From contig NZ_JABERD010000106.1 of assembly GCF_013044505.1 (NCBI RefSeq), positions 1 through 32,940 on the forward strand: a stretch of DNA of 32,940 bases, read 5' to 3'. This DNA comes from Streptomyces sp. S3(2020) (GTDB lineage Bacteria > Actinomycetota > Actinomycetes > Streptomycetales > Streptomycetaceae). Both the position numbers and the translations under genes were made by a program. The notes below the pieces were generated by a model. That model was not told the DNA's origin, did no database searches, and was given only the letters and a program-made list of their open reading frames with translations. This document shows, one piece after another, positions 7,031 through 15,881 of this stretch. How positions within the stretch are numbered: position 1 is the first letter of the stretch; the number at the start of each line of letters is the position of its first letter.

Positions 7031-8284
7031 ATGGAGTGGACGGTCCACGCGTGGCGGCGGGTCAGATCGGGAACGGGACGGTCCGCCTCATTCCTGGGCA
7101 GGCTGCTGGACGAATACCCGGCGAAGGTGACTCCCGCCGGAAAGGCGGGGCAGGCCCTGTTCATATGTGCGGTTCCGCTGGGCATCATGTTTTTCGTGTG
7201 GGCCGCGTGCAGTTACTACGGTGTGGCCACGGCCCCGCACTGCAGTCCGGGGACGCTCCTGCATCTGGCGATTCCCGCAGCGAGAGACGATCTCACCGCA
7301 TGCCGCATACTCCCGCTAGCGGCGGACCTGCCGAGCGTGGCGCTGGGATTCACCTCGTCCCTGGCCGTTTCCATCTATCTCACCCTCATTGCCAGGCTCT
7401 CACGACTCAAGGGCGACATCGTCGAATCTGGCCTGGTGAACGCCTCGGACTTCACAGCCGGCGCTCTTGCCGACCGTCTGTCCGGGCTGGAGAGCGGTAT
7501 CCGGCTAGGCCGGTCCGCGAAGGCCGGTCTCGCGGCTCTCAGCGTCGGCGGCAGCGCCGGCCTGTATCTGTGGGCCTATCGAGGCGGACGATCCTTCACC
7601 GACCTCGCCACGGTGTCCGCCTCCCGCCCCTCGGCGGAATCGATCAGGACATCATGGTGGGCGAATTACCACGAGCGTCCGCTGCTGGCAGCCGTATGGA
7701 TCGTGATCGGCTCGCTGGGTCTGTATTTCGCGGCCAAGCAGGGATACATCTACCAGCGACTTCTGTCCTTCTCGTGGGCTGCCCGGAAGGCGTGGAACTT
7801 CCAGTACGTATGCAGGGCACGGGACGACGATTTCGGATGGAAGCCCGTCGGCCGGATCATCACCATGGTGTATTTGGGGTTCCTGAATTTCACGATCTCG
7901 CTGACCGCGGCGGCCTATCTGCTGCGCGGTGAGTCTGGCGACTGGAAGAACCCTGTCGTTGCGGTCGTGGCCCTGCTGGGCATCTGGGCGAACGCGGGAA
8001 TTCTCGTCGCACTGCTCACGGTAATGATCAGGAACCACAGGGCGGTCGTGGCCAGGGAAAGGCTTGCGGTGGCGGCAGAGATCGGCCGTCTGCAACGAGA
8101 GGAGGCGGGCGTGGGCGCGTTGGAACGCGACGCCGGCATCGCCCGCTTCACGGCCCAGGGCGTGCTCCTCTTCGAAGCCCCCCGTTGGTATCCCCTCCGC
8201 GGCAAGCTCAAGCCGGTGCTCTCCCTGGCTCCGGTGCTTCTTGCCCTGTACAAGTTCGGCGTGGAGTTCACCAAGCTCAACTGA
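7031..8284 (+). CDS. Multi-pass membrane protein of unknown function
   Basis: I do not recognise the family. ATG 7031 is chosen because a GGGGGCGGG purine run lies just upstream. The 417-residue product has about six apolar segments, near residues 42-63, 96-122, 163-181, 218-234, 276-298 and 307-332, with a further apolar stretch near the C-terminus (VLSLAPVLLALYKFG). Between segments 4 and 5 is a polar loop with aromatic and acidic residues (AARKAWNFQYVCRARDDDFG). After segment 6 a long charged helix (HRAVVARERLAVAAEIGRL) looks like a cytoplasmic coiled coil. It stands alone between the sigma operon and the PHP gene. Transport, sensing or anchoring cannot be distinguished. Confidence 0.7.
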   Translation: MEWTVHAWRRVRSGTGRSASFLGRLLDEYPAKVTPAGKAGQALFICAVPLGIMFFVWAACSYYGVATAPHCSPGTLLHLAIPAARDDLTACRILPLAADLPSVALGFTSSLAVSIYLTLIARLSRLKGDIVESGLVNASDFTAGALADRLSGLESGIRLGRSAKAGLAALSVGGSAGLYLWAYRGGRSFTDLATVSASRPSAESIRTSWWANYHERPLLAAVWIVIGSLGLYFAAKQGYIYQRLLSFSWAARKAWNFQYVCRARDDDFGWKPVGRIITMVYLGFLNFTISLTAAAYLLRGESGDWKNPVVAVVALLGIWANAGILVALLTVMIRNHRAVVARERLAVAAEIGRLQREEAGVGALERDAGIARFTAQGVLLFEAPRWYPLRGKLKPVLSLAPVLLALYKFGVEFTKLN

Positions 8285-8514
8285 GCCCGGTTCCGGGGTT
8301 CTTCGGCGATTCCGGCGAGCCGCGCGAAGTGGCCAACCAGCCCAACCCGCAAGGCCGTTGGAGATGGGCCGGAGGGGCGATCCGCCGCGTGCGGGGTGCC
8401 CGTCGGTCATTCTCCGCTCGTCCACCGTTCATCTGTCGCCTTGATCCTCCACACACGCGGCGCGGTCGCGCGGCGGAAGGCAGCCGCAGAGGGCAGCGGC
8501 AACCAGGAGGCGTC

Positions 8515-10215
8515 ATGGGGCACGGACATCACCACCACAGACACGACCACGGTCACGGACACGAGGCGGCCTCCGTCCTCCCCGCGGCCTTCGACCCCTC
8601 CGTGCCCGACGAGGCCCTCACACCCGAGGAGCAGTCCCGCCGCACCGTGCTGCGCCGCGCGGGCCTGCTCGGTGCGGGACTGGCCGCCGGCAGCGTCCTC
8701 GGCGGCGCTGTGCCGGCCGCTGCCGCGCCCGCCGCCGGCTCAGCCGGACGACGGTCCAACGGCTTCCTGTGGCTGGCCGGCGACCACCACATCCACACCC
8801 AGTACAGCAGCGACGGCAAGTACCGCGTCGTCGACCAGGTCCGCCAGGGCGCCCGGTACGGCTTGGACTGGATGGTCATCACCGATCACGGCAGCACCAC
8901 GCACGCCAAGATCGGCGTCGACAAGGTGAACCCGGACATCAAGGAGGCCCGCGCCGCCTACGAGGACACGCTCGTCTTCCAGGGACTGGAGTGGAACATC
9001 CCGGCCGCCGAGCACGGCACCGTCTTCGTGCACCCCGGCAAGAACGAGGTCGCCGTCCTCAAGCGGTTCGAGACCGACTACGACGGCAGCGTGAAGGGCG
9101 CTGGCGACTCCACGCCCGCCAACGAGGCGTTGGCCGTAGCGGGCCTCAACTTCCTTGCGGAGCAGGTGCAGCGGCGCAAGGTGAAGGACGCGCTGATGCT
9201 CGCCAACCACCCTGCTCGGCGCGGTGTCGACTCCCCGCACGAGATCCGAGGCTGGCGGGACGCCACCGGCTCGGGCCGCCAGATAGCTGTCGGCTTCGAG
9301 GGCGCCCCGGGCCACCAGGCCGCCGGCCTGCCCGCACCCCTCGGCATGGCCCGCGCCCGCGGCATCTACGACAACAGCCCCAGCGCCGGCTCCTTCGCCG
9401 GCTACCCGCTGGAGAGCTACCGCACCTGGGGCGGCTTCGACTGGATGACCGCCACGGTCGGCGGTCTGTGGGACAGCCTCCTCGCCGAGGGCAAGCCGTG
9501 GTGGATCACCGCCAACAGCGACAGCCACCAGGTCTACGGCGACACCGCCGTGCGGGGACCCGGTGGGGACTTCAACGCCAACGGGCGGTACGAGGATCCC
9601 GTCTACGGCGGCAAGATCGACATCACCCAGGGCGACTACTGGCCAGGCCAGTACAGCCGTACGCATGTCGGCGCCGACGGCTTCTCCTACGCGGCGGTCA
9701 TGGACGGCATCCGCGCGGGCCGGATCTGGGTCGACCACGGACAGCTCCTCAGCGGCCTGGACGCCCGGGTGTCGGGCGGCGGCCGCTGGGCCACGCTGGG
9801 CGGCGCCCTGCACGTGAAGAAGGGCACGAACGTCACGCTGACGGTCGACGTGGCCCTCGCCGACGGCCCCAACTGGGCCGGATACGTCCCCGGACTGGCG
9901 CGCGTGGACGTCGTCCAGGGCGATGTCACGGGACCGGTCGCGGACAAGGACACGTTCACCGCGCCGACCGCGAAGGTGGTCCGCTCGTACGAGGTGGACG
10001 AGTCCTCCGGCGTCGTCCGGCTCACGTACCAACTCGGGCGCGTGGACCGCCCGTTGTACGTCCGTCTGCGCGGCAGCGACGGCAACCGGAGCGCAGTCGG
10101 CGCGATGGGTGCGGCGGTCGACCCGGCGGGTCCGGCGATCGACGTCGTGGGCGACGCCGACCCCTGGCTCGACCTGTGGTTCTACTCCAACCCGATCTGG
10201 GTCCTGCCGTCGTGA
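8515..10215 (+). CDS. Tat-exported PHP-domain metal-dependent phosphoesterase
   Basis: AGGAGG at 8505-8510 sets the start at ATG 8515, giving 566 residues. Residues 1-17 are extremely His-rich (nine His). A twin-arginine signal follows (SRRTVLRRAGLLGAG at 41-55, alanine-rich end near 78), so the enzyme should be exported folded. The PHP domain begins at residue 89 with GDHHIHTQYSSDG (HxH at 92 and 94), then VITDHG (Asp124, His125), a GLEWN acidic site, ANHPARRG and a final NSDSH, all expected metal ligands of this family. The C-terminal ~150 residues are a beta-rich domain. Substrate is unknown; PHP proteins cleave phosphate esters. The stop overlaps the start of the next gene. Confidence 0.88.
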   Translation: MGHGHHHHRHDHGHGHEAASVLPAAFDPSVPDEALTPEEQSRRTVLRRAGLLGAGLAAGSVLGGAVPAAAAPAAGSAGRRSNGFLWLAGDHHIHTQYSSDGKYRVVDQVRQGARYGLDWMVITDHGSTTHAKIGVDKVNPDIKEARAAYEDTLVFQGLEWNIPAAEHGTVFVHPGKNEVAVLKRFETDYDGSVKGAGDSTPANEALAVAGLNFLAEQVQRRKVKDALMLANHPARRGVDSPHEIRGWRDATGSGRQIAVGFEGAPGHQAAGLPAPLGMARARGIYDNSPSAGSFAGYPLESYRTWGGFDWMTATVGGLWDSLLAEGKPWWITANSDSHQVYGDTAVRGPGGDFNANGRYEDPVYGGKIDITQGDYWPGQYSRTHVGADGFSYAAVMDGIRAGRIWVDHGQLLSGLDARVSGGGRWATLGGALHVKKGTNVTLTVDVALADGPNWAGYVPGLARVDVVQGDVTGPVADKDTFTAPTAKVVRSYEVDESSGVVRLTYQLGRVDRPLYVRLRGSDGNRSAVGAMGAAVDPAGPAIDVVGDADPWLDLWFYSNPIWVLPS

Positions 10216-10724
10216 CGGAGTACGCCCTCACGGTGGACCCCGGGGTTCGCGATCTGCGCGCGGCCGATCACCTGCTCCGGGAGCTGGCCACCGAACTCGC
10301 CCTCGCTGAAGGCGTGTTCGGCTGTACACACCTGGTGCGGGGCGACCGCCCCCGCGTCGCCCTCTCGCTCGCCGTGCCGTCCGAGCCGCTCCTGCGCACC
10401 GCCCTGGAGCGGCTCACGGCCCGGGGGTACGAGGTGCGGGACGGTCTGCCCGACCCGGCGGGCCGTGCGGTGCTCTTCCCGGGGGCCGCCGCCCTCACCG
10501 GCACGCTGACAGTCGCGGAGCTTCTCTCGCGCTCCGCGATCGACCGCGTGACGGTGCTGGGCGCCCACGGCCCGCCCACCCCCGGCGCCTTGCTGGTGAC
10601 GCGCGACCACGTGCGCCCGCAGTGGCAGGACGGCGAGCTCGTACTGACGGCCATGCCGGCGGCCGGGGGAGCCCTCGTCCCGTTCGAGGTACCGGAACCG
10701 ACCCCTTGCTGCGCGGACCACTGA
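10212..10724 (+). CDS. Hypothetical protein coupled to the PHP gene
   Basis: The GTG start at 10212 overlaps the TGA stop of the PHP gene (GTGA), a classic arrangement for translational coupling, so the two products are probably needed together. The 170-residue product has no signal peptide or membrane segment. It appears to have two alpha/beta units: VDPGVRDLRAADHLLRELA, then RVALSLAVPSEPLLRTALE, TLTVAELLSRSAIDRVTVLG and an ending ALVPFEVPEPTPCCADH with a CCxxH tail that might bind metal. I do not recognise a family. Because the PHP protein carries a Tat signal and this one does not, a role in its maturation or metal loading is possible but speculative. Confidence 0.75.
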   Translation: MTEYALTVDPGVRDLRAADHLLRELATELALAEGVFGCTHLVRGDRPRVALSLAVPSEPLLRTALERLTARGYEVRDGLPDPAGRAVLFPGAAALTGTLTVAELLSRSAIDRVTVLGAHGPPTPGALLVTRDHVRPQWQDGELVLTAMPAAGGALVPFEVPEPTPCCADH

Positions 10725-10863
10725 CGCCCCGCGCCATGGTGACCGTCCGCCCATGGACTTCGAAGATCGCCAGGCGCGGCTCAGCAGAGATGTTCGAGTA
10801 GGTGACGGCTTTCGCCGACTGTCGGGCCGGGCGGCAGCGCGAGGTGGAGGTGGGTGATGGCCA

Positions 10864-11271
10864 TCAGGAGCTCAGATGCTCATGCGACATTCGCCAGCGG
10901 CCGTCCCGCCGCACGATGACATTGGTGCCCCGGCCCTGGCCGGAGCGCGGTTCACCATCGACAACGCCGCTCCAGGCAAACCGATATCGGCACACGGCGA
11001 CTTCCGCGGTGAGCACGGGCCACTCCAGATCCCGGATCTCGTACTCCTCGTCGAGGATCTTCGCGAACGTCCTCTCGATCGCGGACCGGACCTCCTCGAC
11101 GCCCTGATACGAGCCGTCCGAGAACCAGTAAGTGGCGTCCTCGGCGATGAACGGCACGACCCGCTCGATGTCATGACTGTTGTTGGCCCGCTCGTACTCG
11201 CCCATGAACGACGTGAGTTCGGATTCCAGGGATACCTGATGCGTCACGACGGTCATCATGCCGATACCCAT
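10864..11271 (-). CDS. SnoaL-like / NTF2-fold protein
   Basis: The 135-residue product fits the SnoaL-like branch of the NTF2 fold: ELTSFMGEYERANNSHDIERV, then VPFIAEDATYWFSDGSYQGV, EVRSAIERTFAKI, and the closing strands CRYRFAWSGVVDG and TNVIVRRDGRWRMSHEHLS. These proteins are small cytosolic cyclases, isomerases or ligand binders, and the C-terminal GRWRMSHEH is a family hallmark. Several in-frame ATGs exist (11271, 11259, 11256) and none has a strong ribosome site, so the start is uncertain by a few residues. It lies 89 bases downstream of the luciferase-like gene on the same strand, so co-transcription is plausible. Confidence 0.85.
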   Translation of the reverse strand: MGIGMMTVVTHQVSLESELTSFMGEYERANNSHDIERVVPFIAEDATYWFSDGSYQGVEEVRSAIERTFAKILDEEYEIRDLEWPVLTAEVAVCRYRFAWSGVVDGEPRSGQGRGTNVIVRRDGRWRMSHEHLSS

Positions 11272-11360
11272 GCTCGACCGTCACCGCCCTCACCGCCGTC
11301 TCTGCCTGTGCCACCGGACGGACGGCAGCGGCCGCCATGCAGCGCGCCCTACCGCTGTGC

Positions 11361-12383
11361 TCAACGCCAGCCCAGTGCCGGCGCCACATGGGTGAGGATG
11401 CTCTCGATCACGTGGGCGTTGTACGCGACTCCGAGCTGGTTCGGCACCGTGAGGAGGAGCGTGTCGGCGGCGGCGACCGCTTCGTCCTCGGTGAGCTGCT
11501 TGACCAGTACGTCGGGCTCGGCGGCGTAGGAGCGGCCGAAGATGGCGCGGGTGTTGGCGTCGATGTAACCGACCTGATCCTTCGAGTTGCTCTCACGGCC
11601 GAAGTAGGCGCGGTCGCGGTCGTCGACCAGGGCGAAGATGCTGCGGCTGACCGACACCCGTGGTTCGCGGGTGTGACCCGCCTTCTGCCAGGCCTCGCGG
11701 TAGGCCTCGATCTGCTTGCGCTGCTGGACGTGCAGCGGTTCGCCGCTCTCGTCGTCCTTGAGGGTCGAGCTTTGCAGGTTCATCCCGAGCGTGGCCGCCC
11801 ACGCCGCGGTGGCGTTCGAGCCGGATCCCCACCAGATACGGTCGTTGAGACCTTCGGAGTGCGGCTCGATGCGCAGCAGCCCCGGCGGGTTGGAGAACAT
11901 CGGATTGGGGTTGGGCTGTGCGAACCCCTCGCCCTTGAGCACGTCGAGGAGGCGCTCGGTGTGGGCGCGCGCCATGTCGCCGTCGGTCATCCCCTCGGGC
12001 GGCAGCTGACCGAAGTGGCGCCAGCCGTCGATGACCTGCTCCGGGGATCCCCGGCTGAGCCCGAGCTGGAGCCGGCCACCGGAGATCAGGTCCGCGGCGC
12101 CCGCGTCCTCGGCCATGTACAGCGGGTTCTCGTAGCGCATGTCGATCACGCCGGTACCGATCTCGATCCGGCTGGTCCGCGCGCCGATGGCCGCGAGCAG
12201 CGGGAACGGCGAGGCGTACTGCCTCGCGAAGTGGTGAACCCGGAAGTACGCCCCGTCGGCGCCCAGCTCCTCCGCCGCGACCGCGAGGTCGATCGCCTGG
12301 AGGAGGGAATCCGCCGCGGAACGCGTCTGCGAGTGCGGCGAAGGCGTCCAGTGCCCGAAGGACAGGAACCCGATCTTTTTCAT
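11361..12383 (-). CDS. LLM-class flavin-dependent oxidoreductase
   Basis: The 340-residue product is a luciferase-like monooxygenase with a TIM-barrel fold. Visible family blocks are the start KKIGFLSFGHWTP, AIDLAVAAEELGADGAYFRVHHF (about 30-52), the FMN-side strand TSRIEIGTGVIDMRYENPLYMAEDAG, LISGGRLQLGLSRGSP (flavin phosphate site), and RIWWGSGSNATAAWAATLGM. It would oxidise an organic substrate with reduced flavin and oxygen; the substrate is unknown. ATG 12383 is preferred over ATG 12410 because MKKIGFLSFGHW is the usual family start. Its cytosolic neighbour SnoaL-like protein may share a pathway. Confidence 0.9.
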   Translation of the reverse strand: MKKIGFLSFGHWTPSPHSQTRSAADSLLQAIDLAVAAEELGADGAYFRVHHFARQYASPFPLLAAIGARTSRIEIGTGVIDMRYENPLYMAEDAGAADLISGGRLQLGLSRGSPEQVIDGWRHFGQLPPEGMTDGDMARAHTERLLDVLKGEGFAQPNPNPMFSNPPGLLRIEPHSEGLNDRIWWGSGSNATAAWAATLGMNLQSSTLKDDESGEPLHVQQRKQIEAYREAWQKAGHTREPRVSVSRSIFALVDDRDRAYFGRESNSKDQVGYIDANTRAIFGRSYAAEPDVLVKQLTEDEAVAAADTLLLTVPNQLGVAYNAHVIESILTHVAPALGWR

Positions 12384-12779
12384 ACCGCTTTCAACAATCA
12401 AGGTCGGCATTCATTCCCTGGGGCCTGGGGAGCCACTGCGGCACCGTTGGGACGATGACAAGGCCGTCCGCCTGCTGGTCGTCTGACGGCAGCGGTCCAG
12501 TGATCGCAGGCAAACCGCTCGCGCGCAAGCGCCCGCACCTCATCGCCCCATGCCGGACAGATGGCGATCGTGGTGGCCCTCGAAGATCATGTGCCGCACA
12601 CGTATGCCTGTCGACCATGCCGCGAACGGTGTATTTCACTCCCGTCTGCCCCACGAACACTTCCACGCGCTCCCTCGCACGTGTTTCGAACAGGTGCTTT
12701 GCCGTCGACTCCGTCCGCTACAACAGGGGACTTCGACACAGCGGTACGGCGCCGGAGTCCGTCCGCGGAGGACGGTCAT
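12384..12779. other. Intergenic region before the NACHT gene
   Basis: Divergent gap of 396 bases between the luciferase-like gene (minus) and the NACHT gene (plus), so both promoters should lie here. The open frame of the NACHT gene continues back to 12561, but that part codes for an irregular Pro/Ser/Arg-rich peptide without a ribosome site. I see no convincing hairpin, small gene or repeat. Confidence 0.4.
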
Positions 12780-15700
12780 ATGCACGGGGGATGGCACAGT
12801 GCCCGTCTGCGACGGCGGCTTGGGTTCGCCGTCTGCGGGGCCTCTCTGGCGGGCCTGGCGGGCTCGTTACGGTTCTGGTGGGACGACACGGCGACCGCGG
12901 GCGTTCTGGTGTCGGCGATCGGCGCCTTCGTGTCGGTGGCCGCGCTCGTCACCGACCTCGTCCAGAACGGCACGGGGACGGCAGGCCCGTCCGATGGCGA
13001 GATCCGGCGGCGGGCGGCCGACTCGCTCGCCGACGCCGTACGGGAGCAGTGGGGGGCCGAGGCGCGGCTGCGTCGGCTCCAGGACCCGGCGCCGCTCGAC
13101 GTGGAGTGGGAACCGGCGGAGCGGCGCCTGGCCGACCATGCGCAGAACATCCGGTGGCGCCCGCCCCTGCCCGCACCCCGCGACAGTGACGACGGGGCCG
13201 TCCTCGGAGCGCTTCCTGCCCTGCCGAGCCGACGTCTGGTGGTGCTGGGTGGGCCCGGCACCGGCAAGAGCGTGCTGGCCATCCGTTTCGTCATCGGCCG
13301 GCTCGCCGAGCGGCAGCCCGGTGAGCCGGTGCCGGTGATCTTCCCTCTGGTGGGCTGGGACCCCCGGCGCACCGGCCTGCGGGACTGGATGGCCACCCGG
13401 CTCGCCACCGACTACCCGCCACTGGCCGCTCCGGTCGACGACCGGCGCTTACTCGCCCGCGCTCTGCTCGACAGCGACCTAGTCCTGCCGGTCCTCGACG
13501 GCTTCGACGAACTGGCCCGACCCGCCCAGGGGGAGGCCGTCCGTCGCGTCAACGCAGAGCTGGAAGCCGACCTGCCGCTGCTGCTGACCAGCCGCCATGA
13601 GGCGTGGGAGACAGCGGTCACCGAAGGCGATGTGCTGACCGCGGCCGAGGTGGTCGAACTGCGGCCGCTCCGCCTCGACCGGGCCGCGGCCCATCTGGAG
13701 CGGACCGCGCGGCCGCTGCGCCTCGACGACGGGGAGGTCGGCACCGTGTGGACACCGGTGCTGAACCGGCTCACCCGGTCGCCGGCGTCACCCGCCGCGC
13801 GCGCACTCAGCACCCCCCTGATGGTGGCCCTCGCCCGAGCCGTCTACAGCGACACCTCCCGTGACCCGTCCGAACTCCTCGACCCGGACCGCTTCAGCAG
13901 CGTGGAGAGCGTCGAGGAGCACCTGCTGAAGGCGTTCGTGCCGGCCGCGTTCGCGGACGTGGGACCACGGGCGGCCGAGACAGCTGTGCGTCGGCTGACG
14001 GTGCTGGCCCGTGCCGCGCGGCGACGGGCCGGCGGACGGCTGGCCTGGTGGGAACTGGAGTCGATGCTGCCCAGGACCCTGGCCCTGTACGCGCCCGGAC
14101 TGCTGGCCATCGTGGCGCTGTCAGCCCTGGTGCTGCCCGTCGCGGTGGCGCGCACGGCGAGTGACCTGGCGGGCGCGGAGGACCTCACGTCCATCGTCGC
14201 GGCGCTGGCCGGGCAGACCATCGGGTTCGCCTTCGGGGCGCGCTTCCTTCTGCCGTCGGCCCCCGGTCGGCGGGGCAGGCGCCTTCTCGTACGGCAGGGT
14301 CTGGTCACCGCCGGGGCGAGCGTGCTGCTCTGGGCGGGCTTCGCCTGGACCGACGACCTGCGGCTCGGGTTCCGCTTCGGCGGGGTGAGCGACGGGTGGA
14401 TCCCCGATCTGTTCGGAGGCTGCCTGTTCGCCACGCTGTTCACCCTCTTCTTCGGCATCGCGGGACTGCCGCGACGGCCGGTGCCGCTCAGCCTGCCCTG
14501 GAGCGGATCCGCCGGCCGGGCCTCGGCCCGGGTCTGCGGAGCGGCGCTCCTGCTGAGCGGGGCGTGTGCGACGGGCCTGGTGTTGGCCGGCCGGTCCGGC
14601 AGCCTGTGGACCGCACTGGTCGGCATCACCTGCGCGGTGGCGGGTGTCGCCCTGCTGGCGGGCGCCACCCGCCGGGCCGGCCGCGACAGTCCGCACCCGG
14701 TTCGGGCCGGGCGGGTGGCGCGACGTTTCGTGGTCGGCATCACGCGCGGTACCGCCGCGGCGCTGGTGATCGGTGTGGGTGCCTGCGCGGCGGCGGGGCT
14801 GACCGCGGTGGCGGTGACCGCGGCGAAGTCGGCCTCCGCCACCGATCTCGCCGGACGGCAGTTCGGCGGTTGGCGGTTCGTGGAACGGCACGGGGTCAGA
14901 ACGGCGGTCACCGCACGGCCGCTGCGGGGCACGCTGCTGATCCCCGGCGGCGGCGCCCGGCCGGTGGCCTACCCCGAAGGGGCGAAACCGTCGGACTGCA
15001 CGCTGCCGCTGCTCGACAGACGCAAGTGCGTGCCCTTCACCTCGCTGCGCACGGTGTTCGAGTCCCGGGACGGGGCCGTCGCCGTCCGGCTCACCTTTGC
15101 GGGTGAGCGTACGACGGTGGCCTACGCCGCAAACTTGCGCTCGACGCTGCCGCAGTCGGCTCGCGGGTGGCTGGCCCAGGGCCCGGTGAGCGGCCTTCTG
15201 CAGCGCACGTTGCCGCCGTTGCTCGGCGCGGGCGTGCTCATCGGCGTGGTCGGAGGGTGCGTGTGCGGGGTGTACCGCGCGCTGAGCGTGCCCTCGGACG
15301 TGATGCGCGCGGCCGGCCCCGCTTCCTCGCTGCGTACGGACCGTACCGCGTCGGTGACCCGCGGCGGCGCCGTCGCGCTGCTCGTCGGGCTGGTCTGCGT
15401 TCCGCTGGCGGCGCTGCCCGGCGACCCGGGCGGCCTGGTGCACGTCGGCACCCAGCTATGGCTTCCGCTGGGCACCGCGGCGCTCTCACTGAGCGCCTGG
15501 GGACGGTTCACCGTGACCCGGGTCTGGCTCGCGATGACGGGCCGGCTGCCGTGGCGGCTGATGGCCTTCCTCGAAGACGCCCACCGGCGCGGGGTGCTGC
15601 GCCAGAACGGGGCGAGCTTCGAGTTCCGCCACGTGCGGCTGCACGCGCATCTGGCGGGCGACAGCCCGAGCGAGGACACGCCTCTCCCCGCTCGGGCGGA

Positions 15701-15788
15701 TGCCGCGCGCCCTCTTCAGCCGTACGGCGGTCGCGCCGCTGACCGGGAGAACACGGGGATCGGTGGCAGCGGAGCCGACCGGGGCTAG
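12780..15788 (+). CDS. Membrane-anchored NACHT-family NTPase
   Basis: ATG 12780 has GGAG about nine bases upstream and begins 1002 residues. An N-terminal pair of apolar helices (LGFAVCGASLAGLAGSLRF and GVLVSAIGAFVSVAALVTDLV) should anchor it. The NACHT NTPase domain follows: Walker A GGPGTGKS at 157-164, Walker B VLDGFDEL at 238-245, and sensor LPLLLTSRHEAW. After a helical region, about 440 to 960 is a series of membrane segments interrupted by an extracellular-type loop. The C-terminus ends with RLPWRLMAFLEDAHRRGVLRQ and FEFRHVRLHAHLA, a winged-helix-like motif common to streptomycete relatives. NACHT proteins are signal-transducing STAND-type switches, and some bacterial ones act in phage defence. 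Here a defence role is inferred only. Confidence 0.88.
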   Translation: MHGGWHSARLRRRLGFAVCGASLAGLAGSLRFWWDDTATAGVLVSAIGAFVSVAALVTDLVQNGTGTAGPSDGEIRRRAADSLADAVREQWGAEARLRRLQDPAPLDVEWEPAERRLADHAQNIRWRPPLPAPRDSDDGAVLGALPALPSRRLVVLGGPGTGKSVLAIRFVIGRLAERQPGEPVPVIFPLVGWDPRRTGLRDWMATRLATDYPPLAAPVDDRRLLARALLDSDLVLPVLDGFDELARPAQGEAVRRVNAELEADLPLLLTSRHEAWETAVTEGDVLTAAEVVELRPLRLDRAAAHLERTARPLRLDDGEVGTVWTPVLNRLTRSPASPAARALSTPLMVALARAVYSDTSRDPSELLDPDRFSSVESVEEHLLKAFVPAAFADVGPRAAETAVRRLTVLARAARRRAGGRLAWWELESMLPRTLALYAPGLLAIVALSALVLPVAVARTASDLAGAEDLTSIVAALAGQTIGFAFGARFLLPSAPGRRGRRLLVRQGLVTAGASVLLWAGFAWTDDLRLGFRFGGVSDGWIPDLFGGCLFATLFTLFFGIAGLPRRPVPLSLPWSGSAGRASARVCGAALLLSGACATGLVLAGRSGSLWTALVGITCAVAGVALLAGATRRAGRDSPHPVRAGRVARRFVVGITRGTAAALVIGVGACAAAGLTAVAVTAAKSASATDLAGRQFGGWRFVERHGVRTAVTARPLRGTLLIPGGGARPVAYPEGAKPSDCTLPLLDRRKCVPFTSLRTVFESRDGAVAVRLTFAGERTTVAYAANLRSTLPQSARGWLAQGPVSGLLQRTLPPLLGAGVLIGVVGGCVCGVYRALSVPSDVMRAAGPASSLRTDRTASVTRGGAVALLVGLVCVPLAALPGDPGGLVHVGTQLWLPLGTAALSLSAWGRFTVTRVWLAMTGRLPWRLMAFLEDAHRRGVLRQNGASFEFRHVRLHAHLAGDSPSEDTPLPARADAARPLQPYGGRAADRENTGIGGSGADRG

Positions 15789-15881
15789 GCAGGGAGAGGC
15801 AGGGGGGACGCCCCTTCATAGGTCACAGCCCTACGGTGCGGTACACGGCAGTCGGCGCGTCCCGTCCAGGGAGTGTCGCGG

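Noticed and set aside
8740..10032. Minus-strand open frame of ~430 codons
   Set aside because: Antisense shadow of the PHP-domain gene in a GC-rich genome.
14121..15443. Minus-strand open frame inside the NACHT gene
   Set aside because: Gln/Arg/His/Gly-rich composition typical of an antisense shadow, with no ribosome site and no domains.
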